From contig CAWJXA010000008.1 in NCBI GenBank assembly GCA_963846715.1, forward strand, positions 186,001 to 250,000: a stretch of DNA of 64,000 nucleotides, given 5' to 3'. The position numbers and the translations under genes were made by a program. Shown here piece by piece: positions 45,865-55,080 of this stretch. Below the pieces are notes generated by a model that saw nothing but the letters and a program-made list of their open reading frames with translations, was not told where the DNA came from and did no database searches. Within the stretch, counting starts at the first letter, position 1; each line of letters begins with the position of its first letter. Origin of the DNA: Bog-257 sp963846715 (GTDB lineage: Bacteria; Acidobacteriota; Terriglobia; Terriglobales; Acidobacteriaceae).

Positions 45865-47064
45865 TTATGTAACTCCAGCCTCGCCTGCCCGGAAGCGCCA
45901 GTAATCACCTGCAGTCTCGCTTAAGTCGCCTGCGGGCTTCTCGCCGCGAAAGACGCGTGAGACGCCGCGCACTACTCGCCGCATCGGCAACTCGCCATTC
46001 TCGGTGAGAAACAATTCCCCGACCTTGATCGTTCGGTAGTACCAGCGCTTGAGCAGCGCGAGATGCTCCATCCACTCCAACGCGGAGCGTGGCTTTGGGG
46101 CTTCGACCGCGGCGAGCGCCTCTGTGATGCGCGATTCCATCGATTGCGGCTTGGAGGTGAGATGTGCCGCGCCGGTTGCCTGGCCGACGTTGAGAGTGGT
46201 CGGCGCGCAGATGCGTCCGGCAACGATTTTGAACAGCGCCACTGATCCAGACTCCGCCGAGGGCTGCACCATTACCCCATTCAGTTCATCGAGACGACGC
46301 ACAATTTCGGGCAACTGAGCGACTGCGGCCTTCACCTTCTCCAGCCGAGTGTGCAGGGCGGCGGCGGCCTCGAAATCAAGATTGGTCGAGGCCTCGTCGC
46401 GCTGCCGCTCGATCTCGCGCACCAGGGACTGGCCGCCGCTCTCGAAGAACTGTTGCACGCGTCCTACTTCTGCCGCGTATGCGTCGTCGGTACATCCTTT
46501 GAAGCAGGGCGCCAGGCACATTTTCATCTCGGAATAAATGCAGCCGGGAAATGTGGGATCGGGGCTGAGGTCGAAGGTGCAGCGGCGCATCTTGAACAAG
46601 TCGAGCGCATCGTTGGCGAACTTCTCGGCAGCGACGCGGGTGGCGAATGGACCGAAATACTGCGCGTTACCCTTCATTGCGCTGATGCGCGTGGTGATGG
46701 TCGCGCGCGGGTAAGGATTGTCGAGGATGAGCTTGACCAGCGGCGCAAACCGCAGGCGAAGACGTTTGTCGTACGTCTTGGGAAATTCGTGGCGCAGCGT
46801 CTGATAGAGGAGGAACGACGCTTCGAAGTCGGAACCGGTGGCGGTCCACTCGATCCAGCGCACGCGGCCGCGTAAGTTCAGCTTGCGAGTTTGTCCGTCC
46901 GGAGCGGCGAGCAGGCGCTGCAGGCGGCGGCGCAAGTTCGAAGTTTTGCCGATGTAAGGCTCGCTGGTGGCGTCCTCTCCGCGCAGCAGGAACACAGCCG
47001 CGCTCGCTGGAGCGGTGGCAAACAGCTCAGTGTCGCGGTCGGGAAGGAACTCGATGCGCTGCAC
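45865..47064 (-). CDS. UvrC-like GIY-YIG protein lacking the C-terminal nuclease
   Basis: 399 residues. The N-terminal GIY-YIG domain (about 20-100) shows AAVFLLRGED and YIGKTSNLRRRLQRLL. The cysteine region CIYSEMKMCLAPCFKGC follows, then a UVR (UvrB-binding) helix pair near FEAAAALHTRLEKVKAAV (about 230). Full UvrC is about 600 residues and also has an RNase H-like nuclease and HhH motifs; both are missing here, and the C-terminal part (about 270-399) is different. It resembles Cho-type single-incision enzymes. It may take part in nucleotide excision repair. The frame is intact. Start ATG 47064. Confidence 0.8.
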   Translation of the reverse strand: MQRIEFLPDRDTELFATAPASAAVFLLRGEDATSEPYIGKTSNLRRRLQRLLAAPDGQTRKLNLRGRVRWIEWTATGSDFEASFLLYQTLRHEFPKTYDKRLRLRFAPLVKLILDNPYPRATITTRISAMKGNAQYFGPFATRVAAEKFANDALDLFKMRRCTFDLSPDPTFPGCIYSEMKMCLAPCFKGCTDDAYAAEVGRVQQFFESGGQSLVREIERQRDEASTNLDFEAAAALHTRLEKVKAAVAQLPEIVRRLDELNGVMVQPSAESGSVALFKIVAGRICAPTTLNVGQATGAAHLTSKPQSMESRITEALAAVEAPKPRSALEWMEHLALLKRWYYRTIKVGELFLTENGELPMRRVVRGVSRVFRGEKPAGDLSETAGDYWRFRAGEAGVT

Positions 47065-47081
47065 ACGAACATTCTATCTAC

Positions 47082-47365
47082 CACCGAGGCACGGACCACG
47101 GATCGACACGGATTTGCACGGATCAAGAGGGAATGAAGTCTGATCTGCGCGGGAAAATTAAATCCTGCCACAGGGAGCGAGTGGCGGTGTCGCCGCGAGT
47201 CGAAGCGGGGAATATCGCCATGCGTAGATTCGCGCGGAAAAGGGGTCCTTCGACTCCGCCTGCCCAAAAGCGGGCAGGCTGCGCTCAGGATGACACCCGC
47301 TTCATAGGGAGTGCCCTTATGTGAATTGCAAAATCCGTGAAAATCCGCGTCAATCCGTGGTTGAG
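47082..47365. repeat. Family B repeat, copy 4, with a family C copy inside
   Basis: Left arm (47093-47125): GACCACGGATCGACACGGAT then TTGCACGGATC. Right arm (47336-47363): GTGAAAATCCGCGTCAATCC then GTGGTTG. Between them at 47248-47302 lies a diverged family C unit, GGTCCTTCGACTCCG, then a GCCCAAAAGCGGGC palindrome and CTCAGGATGACACC. The right arm overlaps the 3' end of the DnaC-like gene. Confidence 0.7.
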
Positions 47366-48240
47366 GGTTTTGACTTGCTGCGGAGGGTAACGCGGTTGGG
47401 CGAGTCGTGGCGGCGGAAGTGCGCCTGCTTGGAATGCAGGCGGAAGTCCGGCCCTTCCATCTCGACCTTCTTGCACATCTCATGCAGGCGTGAACGCATG
47501 CGTTCGCCAATGCGATCGCCGAGAGTTTCGCGGCGGGCGGCGCGCTCAGCCGTCGACGGGCTACGCAGATTGTCGATGTCGACGTCTTTCTGTTCCGCTC
47601 CGTCGGGAAAGTTGGTGGTGATGATGGTGGTCTTGTTGTCGTTGTAGCGGCTGTTGAGTACGTAGTTGACGGTGTCGAAGACCCATTCTGTGCTGCGCAC
47701 CGCGCCTAGTTCATCCAGCACTAGCACCTCGGCGTCGAAGACGGGACGAAGTATCTCCATCTCAGTTGCCTGCACGGACGCGTTGTATGAGTTCTGGATG
47801 GATTTCAGCAACTCGCGATAGTCGCAGAACAGGCAGTGGATGCCCTTCTCGCGAATCAGGTCCTTGATGATGCCGACGGACAAGTGCGTCTTGCCGACTC
47901 CGACCGAGCCGACGAAGAGCAGCCCCGTCTTGTCGGTGGGATACTCTTCGACAAAGCGGCCGGCCAGAAAACGCGCATCACGAATGCTCTTGTGGCCCTT
48001 GTCATCAGGATCGTAATGAAAGTCGGAAAGTTCGCAGTGCTGGTACCGCGGTGGGATGTTGGCGGCCGTCAACAAGCGCTCACCCCGGTCGCGCACGCGG
48101 CATTCGCAGCGCACCGCTTCTCGCTCTTTGCCGCGCTCGACGGTTTGCCATCCGGTACCGCCGCAGATGGGACAGGTCTCGGTCAAGGTGGTCACGAGTT
48201 TGAATCTAACGCCAGGCGGGATGCTGCGCAATGGCGACAA
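47350..48240 (-). CDS. DnaC/IstB-like AAA+ ATPase (helicase-loader type)
   Basis: About 296 residues. An N-terminal zinc finger (CPICGGTGW, then RCECRVRDRG) leads to the ATPase core: Walker A GSVGVGKTH near residue 110, Walker B AEVLVLDELGAV near 170, and a sensor stretch TTIITTNFP. DnaC/DnaI proteins load the replicative helicase; without neighbouring replication genes this remains an inference. The start is a TTG at 48240; a GTG at 48195 (MTTLTETCPIC) may be better. The last residues (KPSTTD) are encoded by a family B arm, so the original end has been replaced or extended. Confidence 0.8.
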   Translation of the reverse strand: MSPLRSIPPGVRFKLVTTLTETCPICGGTGWQTVERGKEREAVRCECRVRDRGERLLTAANIPPRYQHCELSDFHYDPDDKGHKSIRDARFLAGRFVEEYPTDKTGLLFVGSVGVGKTHLSVGIIKDLIREKGIHCLFCDYRELLKSIQNSYNASVQATEMEILRPVFDAEVLVLDELGAVRSTEWVFDTVNYVLNSRYNDNKTTIITTNFPDGAEQKDVDIDNLRSPSTAERAARRETLGDRIGERMRSRLHEMCKKVEMEGPDFRLHSKQAHFRRHDSPNRVTLRSKSKPSTTD

Positions 48241-48307
48241 ACGGGCGGACTGAATGAAAGGACAGGAAAAGCTGTGTGGCCCTGTGTAAATCGAGGAAAG
48301 AAAAACT

Positions 48308-48390
48308 TAACCGCCGATTTACGCGGATCTCGCGGATAATTCTGGAGAAAATCCTCAAACAATCCGCGCCCTCCGCGCAATCTGCGGTCT
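48308..48390. repeat. Family B repeat, copy 5
   Basis: TTAACCGCCGATTTACGCGG and ATCTCGCGGATAA on the left; CAATCCGCGCCCTCCGCGC, then AATCTGCGGTC on the right. Confidence 0.7.
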
Positions 48391-48427
48391 CTTCCAGTTT
48401 TCTCTCCTGCGTCAAAGGAAGAAGAAA

Positions 48428-48521
48428 CTTAACCCCGGATTTCGCGGATCATCACGGATAAATCTAAAGAAATCAAAAAGCTTGAGCAATCCGTGATAAT
48501 CCGTGTCAATCCGCGGTTAAG
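48428..48521. repeat. Family B repeat, copy 6
   Basis: TTAACCCCGGATTTCGCGG and ATCATCACGGATAA on the left; AATCCGTGATAATCCGTGTC and AATCCGCGGTTAA on the right. Confidence 0.75.
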
Positions 48522-48561
48522 CATGTTCCGGGAAAACGCAGCCCGCCGGCTAACTCGAATC

Positions 48562-50890
48562 TCATGGCACGGCGACGAGAGTCTCCTTCGCTGCCGGGAA
48601 AATATCGTAGACATAATCGTGAACGGCCAGAGCGCTGGATTCCATGGTGCCTGCCTGCACCCGCCTCTCGATCTCCTGGCGCGCAAGATCGAAGATGGCT
48701 GTCAGAATTTGCTCGCGCTCCTTGCCGGCCGCCTGCGCCAGCAGGAACAACACGCGTGCACTGTGCTGCAGGTATTTCGGCGAAAGCAATTGCCGCTTTA
48801 GCAGGTCCATGATGACCGGCGCCTGCGCCCGGTCAAATCGTCCCGGATCGCCGCGCCGGTCTAGCTCAGCGAAGAACTCCGCTGTCCATTCGTTGTGATA
48901 ATCCCACACCTTCTGGAACAGCTCCTTGGTGAAACGGGTCCCTGCCTCGACCTGTTCGGTGCTCGGCGCCAGCACGACGCCGTCTTCGGTGAGTGCGGCG
49001 CGTTGGAAATATCCATCCTTGGTGATGACGGCCTGATGAGCAACCAGCGTCCACAGCCAAGAAACGTCGATGCGGTAGGTGGCCAGGTCGTTCATGAAGC
49101 GCTGCTTGAGTTCATAGTCATCGATGGCGGCCGCGAAGTTGCCGTTCAGGATCTGGAAACCGTAATTCGCGGCCATGTAGAACGCGTGCTGGATGTGCTC
49201 GATGGTAATGTCACCCTTCGGTACGGCATAGATGGCATCCCACAGCTCCTGCGTCAGGAGCTTCTCTGCGCGTGTCCAGCGAGGCTTTGGTGATGATGGC
49301 CGGCGTGATTTTGCCCTGGGCATTCAGCAAGCCGCGGGATTGCAGCAATGCGCTCTCCGATTCCACCAGGCCGCTCGCAACGGTGGGCACGGCTTTGCCA
49401 TTTGCGTCCACGGTCTCGCGCGGCGCATCCAGCATGGCCTGCAATTCCGCTAAGGCCACGCGCAGCGGCCCGTTTCCCGCAGCAACGTATGCGGGCTCCG
49501 GACTAGCCACCCAGCTTTGGCGATACGCGTCGTAAAGCCGTCCTTTGACACGTCCGGCAAGGATATCCTCGAGGGTAACCTGACCCGCCGTCCTGAGATC
49601 GTCTGGCACGAACATCAGTCCCAGCAGCCGCTCGCGGAGTTTGTCGACCACGACCGCGCGCATGGCTACGGGGTTATATCGTGCGCGACCATATACATCG
49701 CTGGGCTGATACATCATTACCGCTGCCATCCCGCCGATCGGCGCTCCCTGCGTGAGCTCGCCATTCTTCATGCCCGCCATCAGCATCACGAGGGCGTTGT
49801 AGCGCTGGTAGGCGATCATGTTTGGCGAAGCCATGCCGATGTTTTGCGGGTCGGGAAAAACGCCGCTGGGGTCGTCCTTCCACATCTCGATGAGGCTACC
49901 CAGATAGTCCCAGCGACCGACATTGGTTCCCAGCAGCCGACGGCGGAAGACCCACGCGATCGCGGGAAGATAACGTCCGCCATTGCCTTCCTCATAGAGA
50001 ATCTTGATCTTGAAGGTTCCGGCGGGAACTCCGACAATTCCCTCGACGCGCGCCAGCAGCTTCTCCACGATGACGGCTTCGCGCGGTGTCTGCATTTTCG
50101 GGATGTAGAAATACACGCCTGTGCCGGCATTCTTCAACGCGTCGTAGTTGTTCAACACCCAGAGCACAACCAGTGCAATCAGACCGGGAGCAGGCTGGCC
50201 ATCGACGGTGATGTGCTCGTAGAGCACGTGAATGCTGGGCGGGCGAACCAGACGCGTCGGCCACTGCTGCGGCGGACGATTAATTTTGTAGGAGCGGGTT
50301 TTGTCTTTCTTTACTACTTCGTAAGGCTTGGCGGCCCAGCGGCCTTCCAGGATCTCCTTGGCGTTCTGCAGCGCCGCAAAGGTCCCCACCGGCTGATTCC
50401 GGGGCGTGCCCTGGGGCTGGAAGTGGGAAGGCGAAGCGTCTTCGAAGTCCGGCATGTTCTGGGGCGCGGCGCTATTCAAAGCGTTGAACGCCATGTCGAG
50501 GGGATGCCAGGGGCCGGTCAGTTCCAGACCGGGGTTTTTCAACGGATGCACGTCGTCGGGTATGGGCACCTCGTCGTTGAGCCGCCAGCGCCATTCGCTC
50601 TCGCGCCCAAGAAAGTTGTCGATGACTCCTTGAACGATCTGCCGAAACGCCCAGGAACGCCCCGAGACCGGGTCTTCGAAGGTCTCCTCCCAGGCCGGCC
50701 ACGCGTATTTGCGACGGACAGGCTCCGGGCTGGCGAGCAGCGCACGGCGAGCGTTCAGGGCCTCCGCAATCGCAGGACGCAATTCGCGAGTGAGCGTCGC
50801 AATCGTCTCGTCGACGTCGACATCGCGACCATTCACTTTCTTGGTACCGAACAACTCAGGGGACTGCTGGAGAATATCTTCCCGGATCAT
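48562..50890 (-). CDS. Malate synthase-like enzyme, large form, one 1-base insertion
   Basis: Condenses glyoxylate with acetyl-CoA to malate in the glyoxylate cycle. About 775 residues after correction, against about 530 for class A and 720 for class G enzymes. MPDFEDASPSHF, VYFYIPKMQTPREAVI, LYEEGNGGRYLPAI and NVGRWDYLGSLIEMW align with class A enzymes. The frame breaks near 49266, where an extra A splits SLDTR from EKLLTQELWDAIYAVPKGD. The C-terminal extension after about residue 690 ends with a helix-rich stretch. ATG 50890 has GGAGG nine bases upstream. No isocitrate lyase gene lies in the window. Confidence 0.82.
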
Positions 50891-51261
50891 CGCGTCGCCT
50901 CCGCGTGGTTTCAGCCAGTGTAGTGCGCGCCTATAGGACGGTCAAAGTACGGAGATCACAGAGTGCAGTGCGACGAAAAGCAACCACGGATTACGCGGAT
51001 AACGCGGATAAGGCGTTTTGAGGCGCGAATGTCGCACTATTCGTGCGGAAAGCCGCTAATCCCAAAAAAGCAACCACGGATTTCACAGATAAAACGCATA
51101 AGACTCAAGAGATTAGATCCTGAAGATTTTAATCGGATCCGTGCTCATCCGCTTCAATCCGTGGTTACGGTTTCCCCCAGCCGCTCCTGCCTTACCGCGA
51201 CTCCAGCGTGAATTAACGCATCTAATTCTGAGCGCATTAATTGACAAGCGCGTCTTTATAC
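50891..51261. other. Intergenic region with family B repeats
   Basis: 371 bases between divergent genes. No coding signal; family B arms occupy 50981-51170. Confidence 0.55.
50981..51170. repeat. Family B repeat, copy 7
   Basis: CAACCACGGATTACGCGG and ATAACGCGGATAA at 50981; a second left arm, CAACCACGGATTTCACAG, at 51071; right arm ATCCGTGCTCATCCGCTTCA and ATCCGTGGTTA near 51136-51168. Confidence 0.7.
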
Positions 51262-53697
51262 ATGGACAGATACCTTTGCATTCATTGCCATTTTTATCAG
51301 CCGCCTCGCGAGAATCCTTGGCTCGAGTCGATTGAGCTGCAGGACTCGGCGTACCCCTACCACGACTGGAACGAGCGCATTACGGCAGAGTGCTACGCCG
51401 CCAATGCCAGCTCGCGCATCTTGACCAGCGACGACCGCATTATTCGTATCGTCAACAACTATTCGCGGATCAGCTTCAACTTCGGCCCCACATTGTTGTC
51501 GTGGATGCAGGAACACGCGCCCGACACGTACCAGGCGATCCTGGACGCCGACAAGGAAAGCCAGCAGCGCTGCTCGGGACACGGCAACGCCATCGCGCAG
51601 GTATACAACCACATGATCATGCCGCTGGCCAACCGGCGCGACAAGCAAACGCAAGTAGCCTGGGGCATTCGCGATTTCGAGCACCGCTTTGGCCGCAAGC
51701 CGGAAGGCATGTGGCTGGCGGAAACCGCGGTGGATTTGGAAACGCTCGAAGTGCTGGCAGAACATGACATCAAGTTCACCGTGCTGGCGCCATCGCAAGC
51801 CAAACATGAGCGCCGCGTGGGCACTACCAAGTTCAAGAATGTAGAGGGCGGCAAGATCGACCCGACGCGCCCTTACATTTGCAATTTGCCGTCGGGGCGC
51901 AGCATCAACTTGTTTTTTTATGATGGACCGATCTCTCGCGCGGTGGCTTTCGAAGGCCTGCTGGACAACGGCGAGACGTTTGCCAGCCGGCTGCTCAGCG
52001 GATTTGCCGACAATCGCCGCTGGTCGCAGCTTATGCATATCGCCACGGATGGCGAGACTTATGGCCATCATCATCCCAAGGGCGACATGGCGCTAGCCTA
52101 CGCGCTGCACCACGTAGAAAGCAACAACCTGGCCAAGCTCACCAACTATGGCGAGTACCTGGAGATCAACCCTCCGACCCACGAAGTAGAGATCGTGGAG
52201 AACACGGCGTGGAGCTGTGTCCACGGCGTAGGCCGCTGGTGTCGTGACTGCGGCTGTAACAGCGGTGGCAAGCCGGGATGGAACCAGGCCTGGCGCGCTC
52301 CACTGCGCGCCGCGTTCGATTATCTGCGTGACGAGCTGGCGCCGGACTATGAGCGCAAAGCCGGCGAGTTGCTGCACGATCCGTGGCAGGCACGCGACGA
52401 GTACATCAACGTCGTGCTCGACCGCAGCGACAGCAGCTTGCAAGAGTTCTTCGCCAAACACGCCAAGGTCGACATGACGGACGAGAACACGGTGACCGCG
52501 CTCGCGCTGTTGGAGATGCAGCGGCATGCGATGCTGATGTACACCAGCTGTGGATGGTTCTTCGACGAGTTGTCGGGCATCGAGACGGTGCAAACCATCA
52601 TGTACGCCGGGCGAGCCCTGCAGCTGGCGCAGACGCTGCTTCCCGATCACCGGGAGGAGCAGTTCAAGAAAATGCTGGCGCTGGCGAAAAGCAATCTTGC
52701 CGAGCACGGCGACGGCGCGCGCATCTTCGAGAAGTGGGTGAAACCGGCCGAGGTGAACCTGTTGGCGGTGGCCGCCCACTTCGCCATCGCATCCATGTTT
52801 CAGAAAGCGGGAGAGAGCAGCTCCATCAACTGTTACGACGTGCGCCAGCACGAGGACGTGCGTCTGGAGTCGGGACGGGCGCGGCTGGCCGTGGGCAGAG
52901 CGCAGATCCGCTCGCGCATCACGCATGAGCAGCAGGAGGTCAGCTTCGGCGTCCTGCACTTCGGAGATCACAACGTCATCGCGGGAGTGCGAGAATTTCG
53001 CGGCGAGCAGGATTTCAAGGCGGCCGCCCGAGAGCTGCGCGATAGCTTCCAGTCGTCAGACCTGCCGGCGGTCCTGCGCCTGCTGGACAAGCACTTCGAC
53101 GGGGCGACCTACAGCTTGCGGTCACTGTTCCGAGACGAGCGACAGAAAGTCGTCAGCAAAATCCTGGGCTCGACCATGGATGAAGCTGAGGCAGCCTATC
53201 GCCAGATCTACGAGCACCACGCTCCGCTGATGGGCTTCCTCAGCGACATGGGAGCTCCGTTGCCGAAGATGTTGCACCTGACGGCGGAGTTCGTGTTGAA
53301 CACGGCGCTGCGCAAGGAGTTCCTGGCCGACGAGATTGACTTGGAGCGCATTCAGGGCCTGCTGGATACAGCCGCACGAGAGAAGATTCAGTGGGATGAA
53401 GCGTGGCTGGGGTACGCCCTAAAGCGCCGTCTGAGCCGCATGGCCGATGAGCTGGCGGTGAATCCCCGGGAAGAGCGGTTGCAGCGCTTCAACGCGGCAG
53501 TCACACTGGTCCGCACGTTGCCGTTCGAAGTCAACCTGGCGCCGGTGCAGAACGTGTTTTACCAGTTGCTGCAAAATGTGTACCCGACGGTCGCGCTGGA
53601 AGCGGATGAGGCGTCGCAGCGCTGGGTCAGCGAGTTTGCGGCATTGGGCGAGAACCTGGGAGTGTGCGTAGAGCCGGTGGCCGTGGCAGCGACGTAG
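51262..53697 (+). CDS. Glycoside hydrolase family 57 / DUF3536 protein
   Basis: 811 residues from ATG 51262 (MDRYLCIHCHFYQPPRENPW). The N-terminal HxHFYQPP stretch, GMWLAETAVDLETLEVLAEH near residue 150 and HIATDGETYGHHHPKGDMAL near 262 are the conserved GH57 regions; the Glu in LAET and Asp in TDGE are the likely catalytic pair. A DUF3536 region follows, ending in a long helical C-terminus. GH57 enzymes act on alpha-glucans such as starch and glycogen. A TTG at 51241 is a less likely start. It is not near other glycogen genes except treZ, 8 kb away. Confidence 0.88.
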   Translation: MDRYLCIHCHFYQPPRENPWLESIELQDSAYPYHDWNERITAECYAANASSRILTSDDRIIRIVNNYSRISFNFGPTLLSWMQEHAPDTYQAILDADKESQQRCSGHGNAIAQVYNHMIMPLANRRDKQTQVAWGIRDFEHRFGRKPEGMWLAETAVDLETLEVLAEHDIKFTVLAPSQAKHERRVGTTKFKNVEGGKIDPTRPYICNLPSGRSINLFFYDGPISRAVAFEGLLDNGETFASRLLSGFADNRRWSQLMHIATDGETYGHHHPKGDMALAYALHHVESNNLAKLTNYGEYLEINPPTHEVEIVENTAWSCVHGVGRWCRDCGCNSGGKPGWNQAWRAPLRAAFDYLRDELAPDYERKAGELLHDPWQARDEYINVVLDRSDSSLQEFFAKHAKVDMTDENTVTALALLEMQRHAMLMYTSCGWFFDELSGIETVQTIMYAGRALQLAQTLLPDHREEQFKKMLALAKSNLAEHGDGARIFEKWVKPAEVNLLAVAAHFAIASMFQKAGESSSINCYDVRQHEDVRLESGRARLAVGRAQIRSRITHEQQEVSFGVLHFGDHNVIAGVREFRGEQDFKAAARELRDSFQSSDLPAVLRLLDKHFDGATYSLRSLFRDERQKVVSKILGSTMDEAEAAYRQIYEHHAPLMGFLSDMGAPLPKMLHLTAEFVLNTALRKEFLADEIDLERIQGLLDTAAREKIQWDEAWLGYALKRRLSRMADELAVNPREERLQRFNAAVTLVRTLPFEVNLAPVQNVFYQLLQNVYPTVALEADEASQRWVSEFAALGENLGVCVEPVAVAAT

Positions 53698-53720
53698 TCC
53701 AGAGGTAGTGCAAAACCTGT

Positions 53721-53797
53721 GACCGCGGATTGAGGCGGATTCCACGGATAAATCATTTCAGGGCAAGCTTCATCCGCGCAAATCCGCGGTCAGCTTA
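53721..53797. repeat. Family B repeat, copy 8
   Basis: GACCGCGGATTGAGGCGG and ATTCCACGGATAA on the left; ATCCGCGCAAATCCGCGGTC on the right. Only about 18 bases separate the arms. Confidence 0.75.
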
Positions 53798-53836
53798 CTT
53801 TCCTTTCGCTTCTGACGCCAATTTTCACGGTTTTCC

Positions 53837-53865
53837 TTGACAGGGGCCGGTTTCGCAAGTAGATA
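53837..53865 (+). promoter_or_regulatory. Sigma-70-type promoter of the HU gene
   Basis: TTGACA (53837-53842), a 17-base spacer, then TAGATA (53860-53865), 37 bases before the ATG. Confidence 0.75.
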
Positions 53866-53902
53866 CTGTCGCCTACAGGTTCTGACCTGGCGAGGAGCGA
53901 GC

Positions 53903-54181
53903 ATGAACAAGGGAGATCTGATCGAGAAAATTGCGGCCGCCCACGGGATCAGTAAAACCAGCGCGGGAGGCGCCATCGACACAATCATTAGCGCGGTCAC
54001 GTCGGCGCTTAAAAAAGGCGACCGGGTGACGCTGGTAGGATTCGGCACCTTCTCCGTCTCGCAGCGTAAGGCGCGCAACGGACGCAATCCGCAGACCGGC
54101 GGCGTGATAAAGATTGCCGCACGGAAGGTGGCCAAGTTTACTCCAGGCGTGGAGTTGAAGAAGGCCGTCAATAAGAAGTAA
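53903..54181 (+). CDS. HU-family DNA-binding protein
   Basis: 92 residues from ATG 53903 with AGGAG six bases upstream. Begins MNKGDLIEKIAAAHGISKTS; the beta-arm contains RKARNGRNPQTGG, and the end is KFTPGVELKKAVN. HU bends and compacts DNA as a dimer. It is intact and has its own promoter. Confidence 0.95.
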   Translation: MNKGDLIEKIAAAHGISKTSAGGAIDTIISAVTSALKKGDRVTLVGFGTFSVSQRKARNGRNPQTGGVIKIAARKVAKFTPGVELKKAVNKK

Positions 54182-54395
54182 CTGAATCCAAGCCGACAGC
54201 GTTTGCGATCCGCGGCGGTGCGAAAAGTACTGCCGCATTTTTGTTGGGCGCGATCCAAATGGATTCCCACCGTTTACGTTGCACCACTGACATCGTTGCT
54301 GAGATGTCTTCTACGTGGGGCAGTCCGGGCGCAGGTTGAATCCTTTCCTCCCGGGCAGAATCCAATGGCTCCCGGTCAAGTTTGGGCGGCGCGAT

Positions 54396-54425
54396 TTGTC
54401 GCAAGCGGAACTTTTCCGGTAGAAT
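54396..54425 (+). promoter_or_regulatory. Probable promoter of rpmE
   Basis: TTGTCG (54396-54401), 18 bases, then TAGAAT (54420-54425), 31 bases before the rpmE ATG. Confidence 0.5.
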
Positions 54426-54456
54426 TGAGCTTAGCGATCAATGAGTTAGGAGTCCT

Positions 54457-54705
54457 ATGAAGGCAGCCATCCATCCGGCTTATGACGAAGTACGCGTGCA
54501 CTGCGCATGCGGCAACACATTTATGACCCGTTCGACCCACAAAGGCGACATTAACGTGGAAATTTGCTCCGCGTGCCATCCGTTCTTCACCGGCAAGCAG
54601 AAACTGGTGGATACCGCGGGCCGAGTCGAGCGCTTCCGCCGCAAGTATGCCAAGTCCGACGCGGGCAAGGCAGAAGCTGCGAAGACCGAGGCAGCCAAGA
54701 ACTAA
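54457..54705 (+). CDS. rpmE: 50S ribosomal protein L31
   Basis: 82 residues. Zinc ligands C16, C18, C37 and C40 are all present (HCACGNTF and EICSACHPFFTGKQK), so this is the zinc-binding C+ form. RVERFRRKY closes the core; an Ala/Lys tail follows. AGGAG lies seven bases before the ATG. Confidence 0.96.
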   Translation: MKAAIHPAYDEVRVHCACGNTFMTRSTHKGDINVEICSACHPFFTGKQKLVDTAGRVERFRRKYAKSDAGKAEAAKTEAAKN

Positions 54706-54728
54706 CATTTTTTAAGGATGTGAGGAAG

Positions 54729-54760
54729 AGCCTCCGCTGCGGCGGGGGCTTTTGCTTTTG
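54729..54760 (+). terminator. Rho-independent terminator of rpmE
   Basis: A 9-bp stem (AGCCTCCGC / GCGGGGGCT, one GU) with a TGCG loop, followed by TTTGCTTTTG. Confidence 0.8.
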
Positions 54761-54875
54761 GACCCCGGCTCGGAAAGTCATTAACCGTGGGGCCGAGGCT
54801 GCGCCTCACCTGCTGTTCTCGGTACTGAACTCGGTTTTATCCCCACGCTACTCAGCGCTGAAGAGTCTGTGCGAG

Positions 54876-55005
54876 AACCGTGCCGTCCCTAAAGGGACTC
54901 ACTCTCATTTCCTACTCTACCCAGGATTCCGCTTCGCTCCATCCTGGGCTAACTGCACCTCCGCCCCTATGGGGCTCGATTTCCGCGCGGTCTACTCCAC
55001 CGACG
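54876..55005 (+). repeat. Dispersed palindromic repeat family A, copy 4
   Basis: GTGCCGTCCCTAAAGGGACTC-like start, then CTACCCAGGATTCCGCTTC...ATCCTGGGCTAA, then CGCCCCTATGGGGCTCG and a GCGCGGTCTAC end. It pairs with the inverted copy at 4541-4653 over most of its length. Confidence 0.75.
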
Positions 55006-55080
55006 AAAACGAAACTGAGAAATCTCACATACCCTTCAAGGCTGGGCTGTGGCCCCGTTGGGCCGGCTTCTGATATTGTG

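Larger units (their letters stand above)
48241..48561. other. Intergenic region filled by two family B copies
   Basis: 321 bases, no gene. It is mostly repeats: 48308-48390 and 48428-48521. Confidence 0.6.
54706..55080. other. Intergenic region with a terminator and a family A repeat
   Basis: 375 bases between convergent rpmE and bamA. It holds the terminator at 54729 and the repeat at 54876; no gene. Confidence 0.6.

Noticed and set aside
45309..48521. ACCACGGATT-type direct repeats as a CRISPR
   Set aside because: Spacing is irregular, arms are inverted and imperfect, and they sit in many separate gaps.
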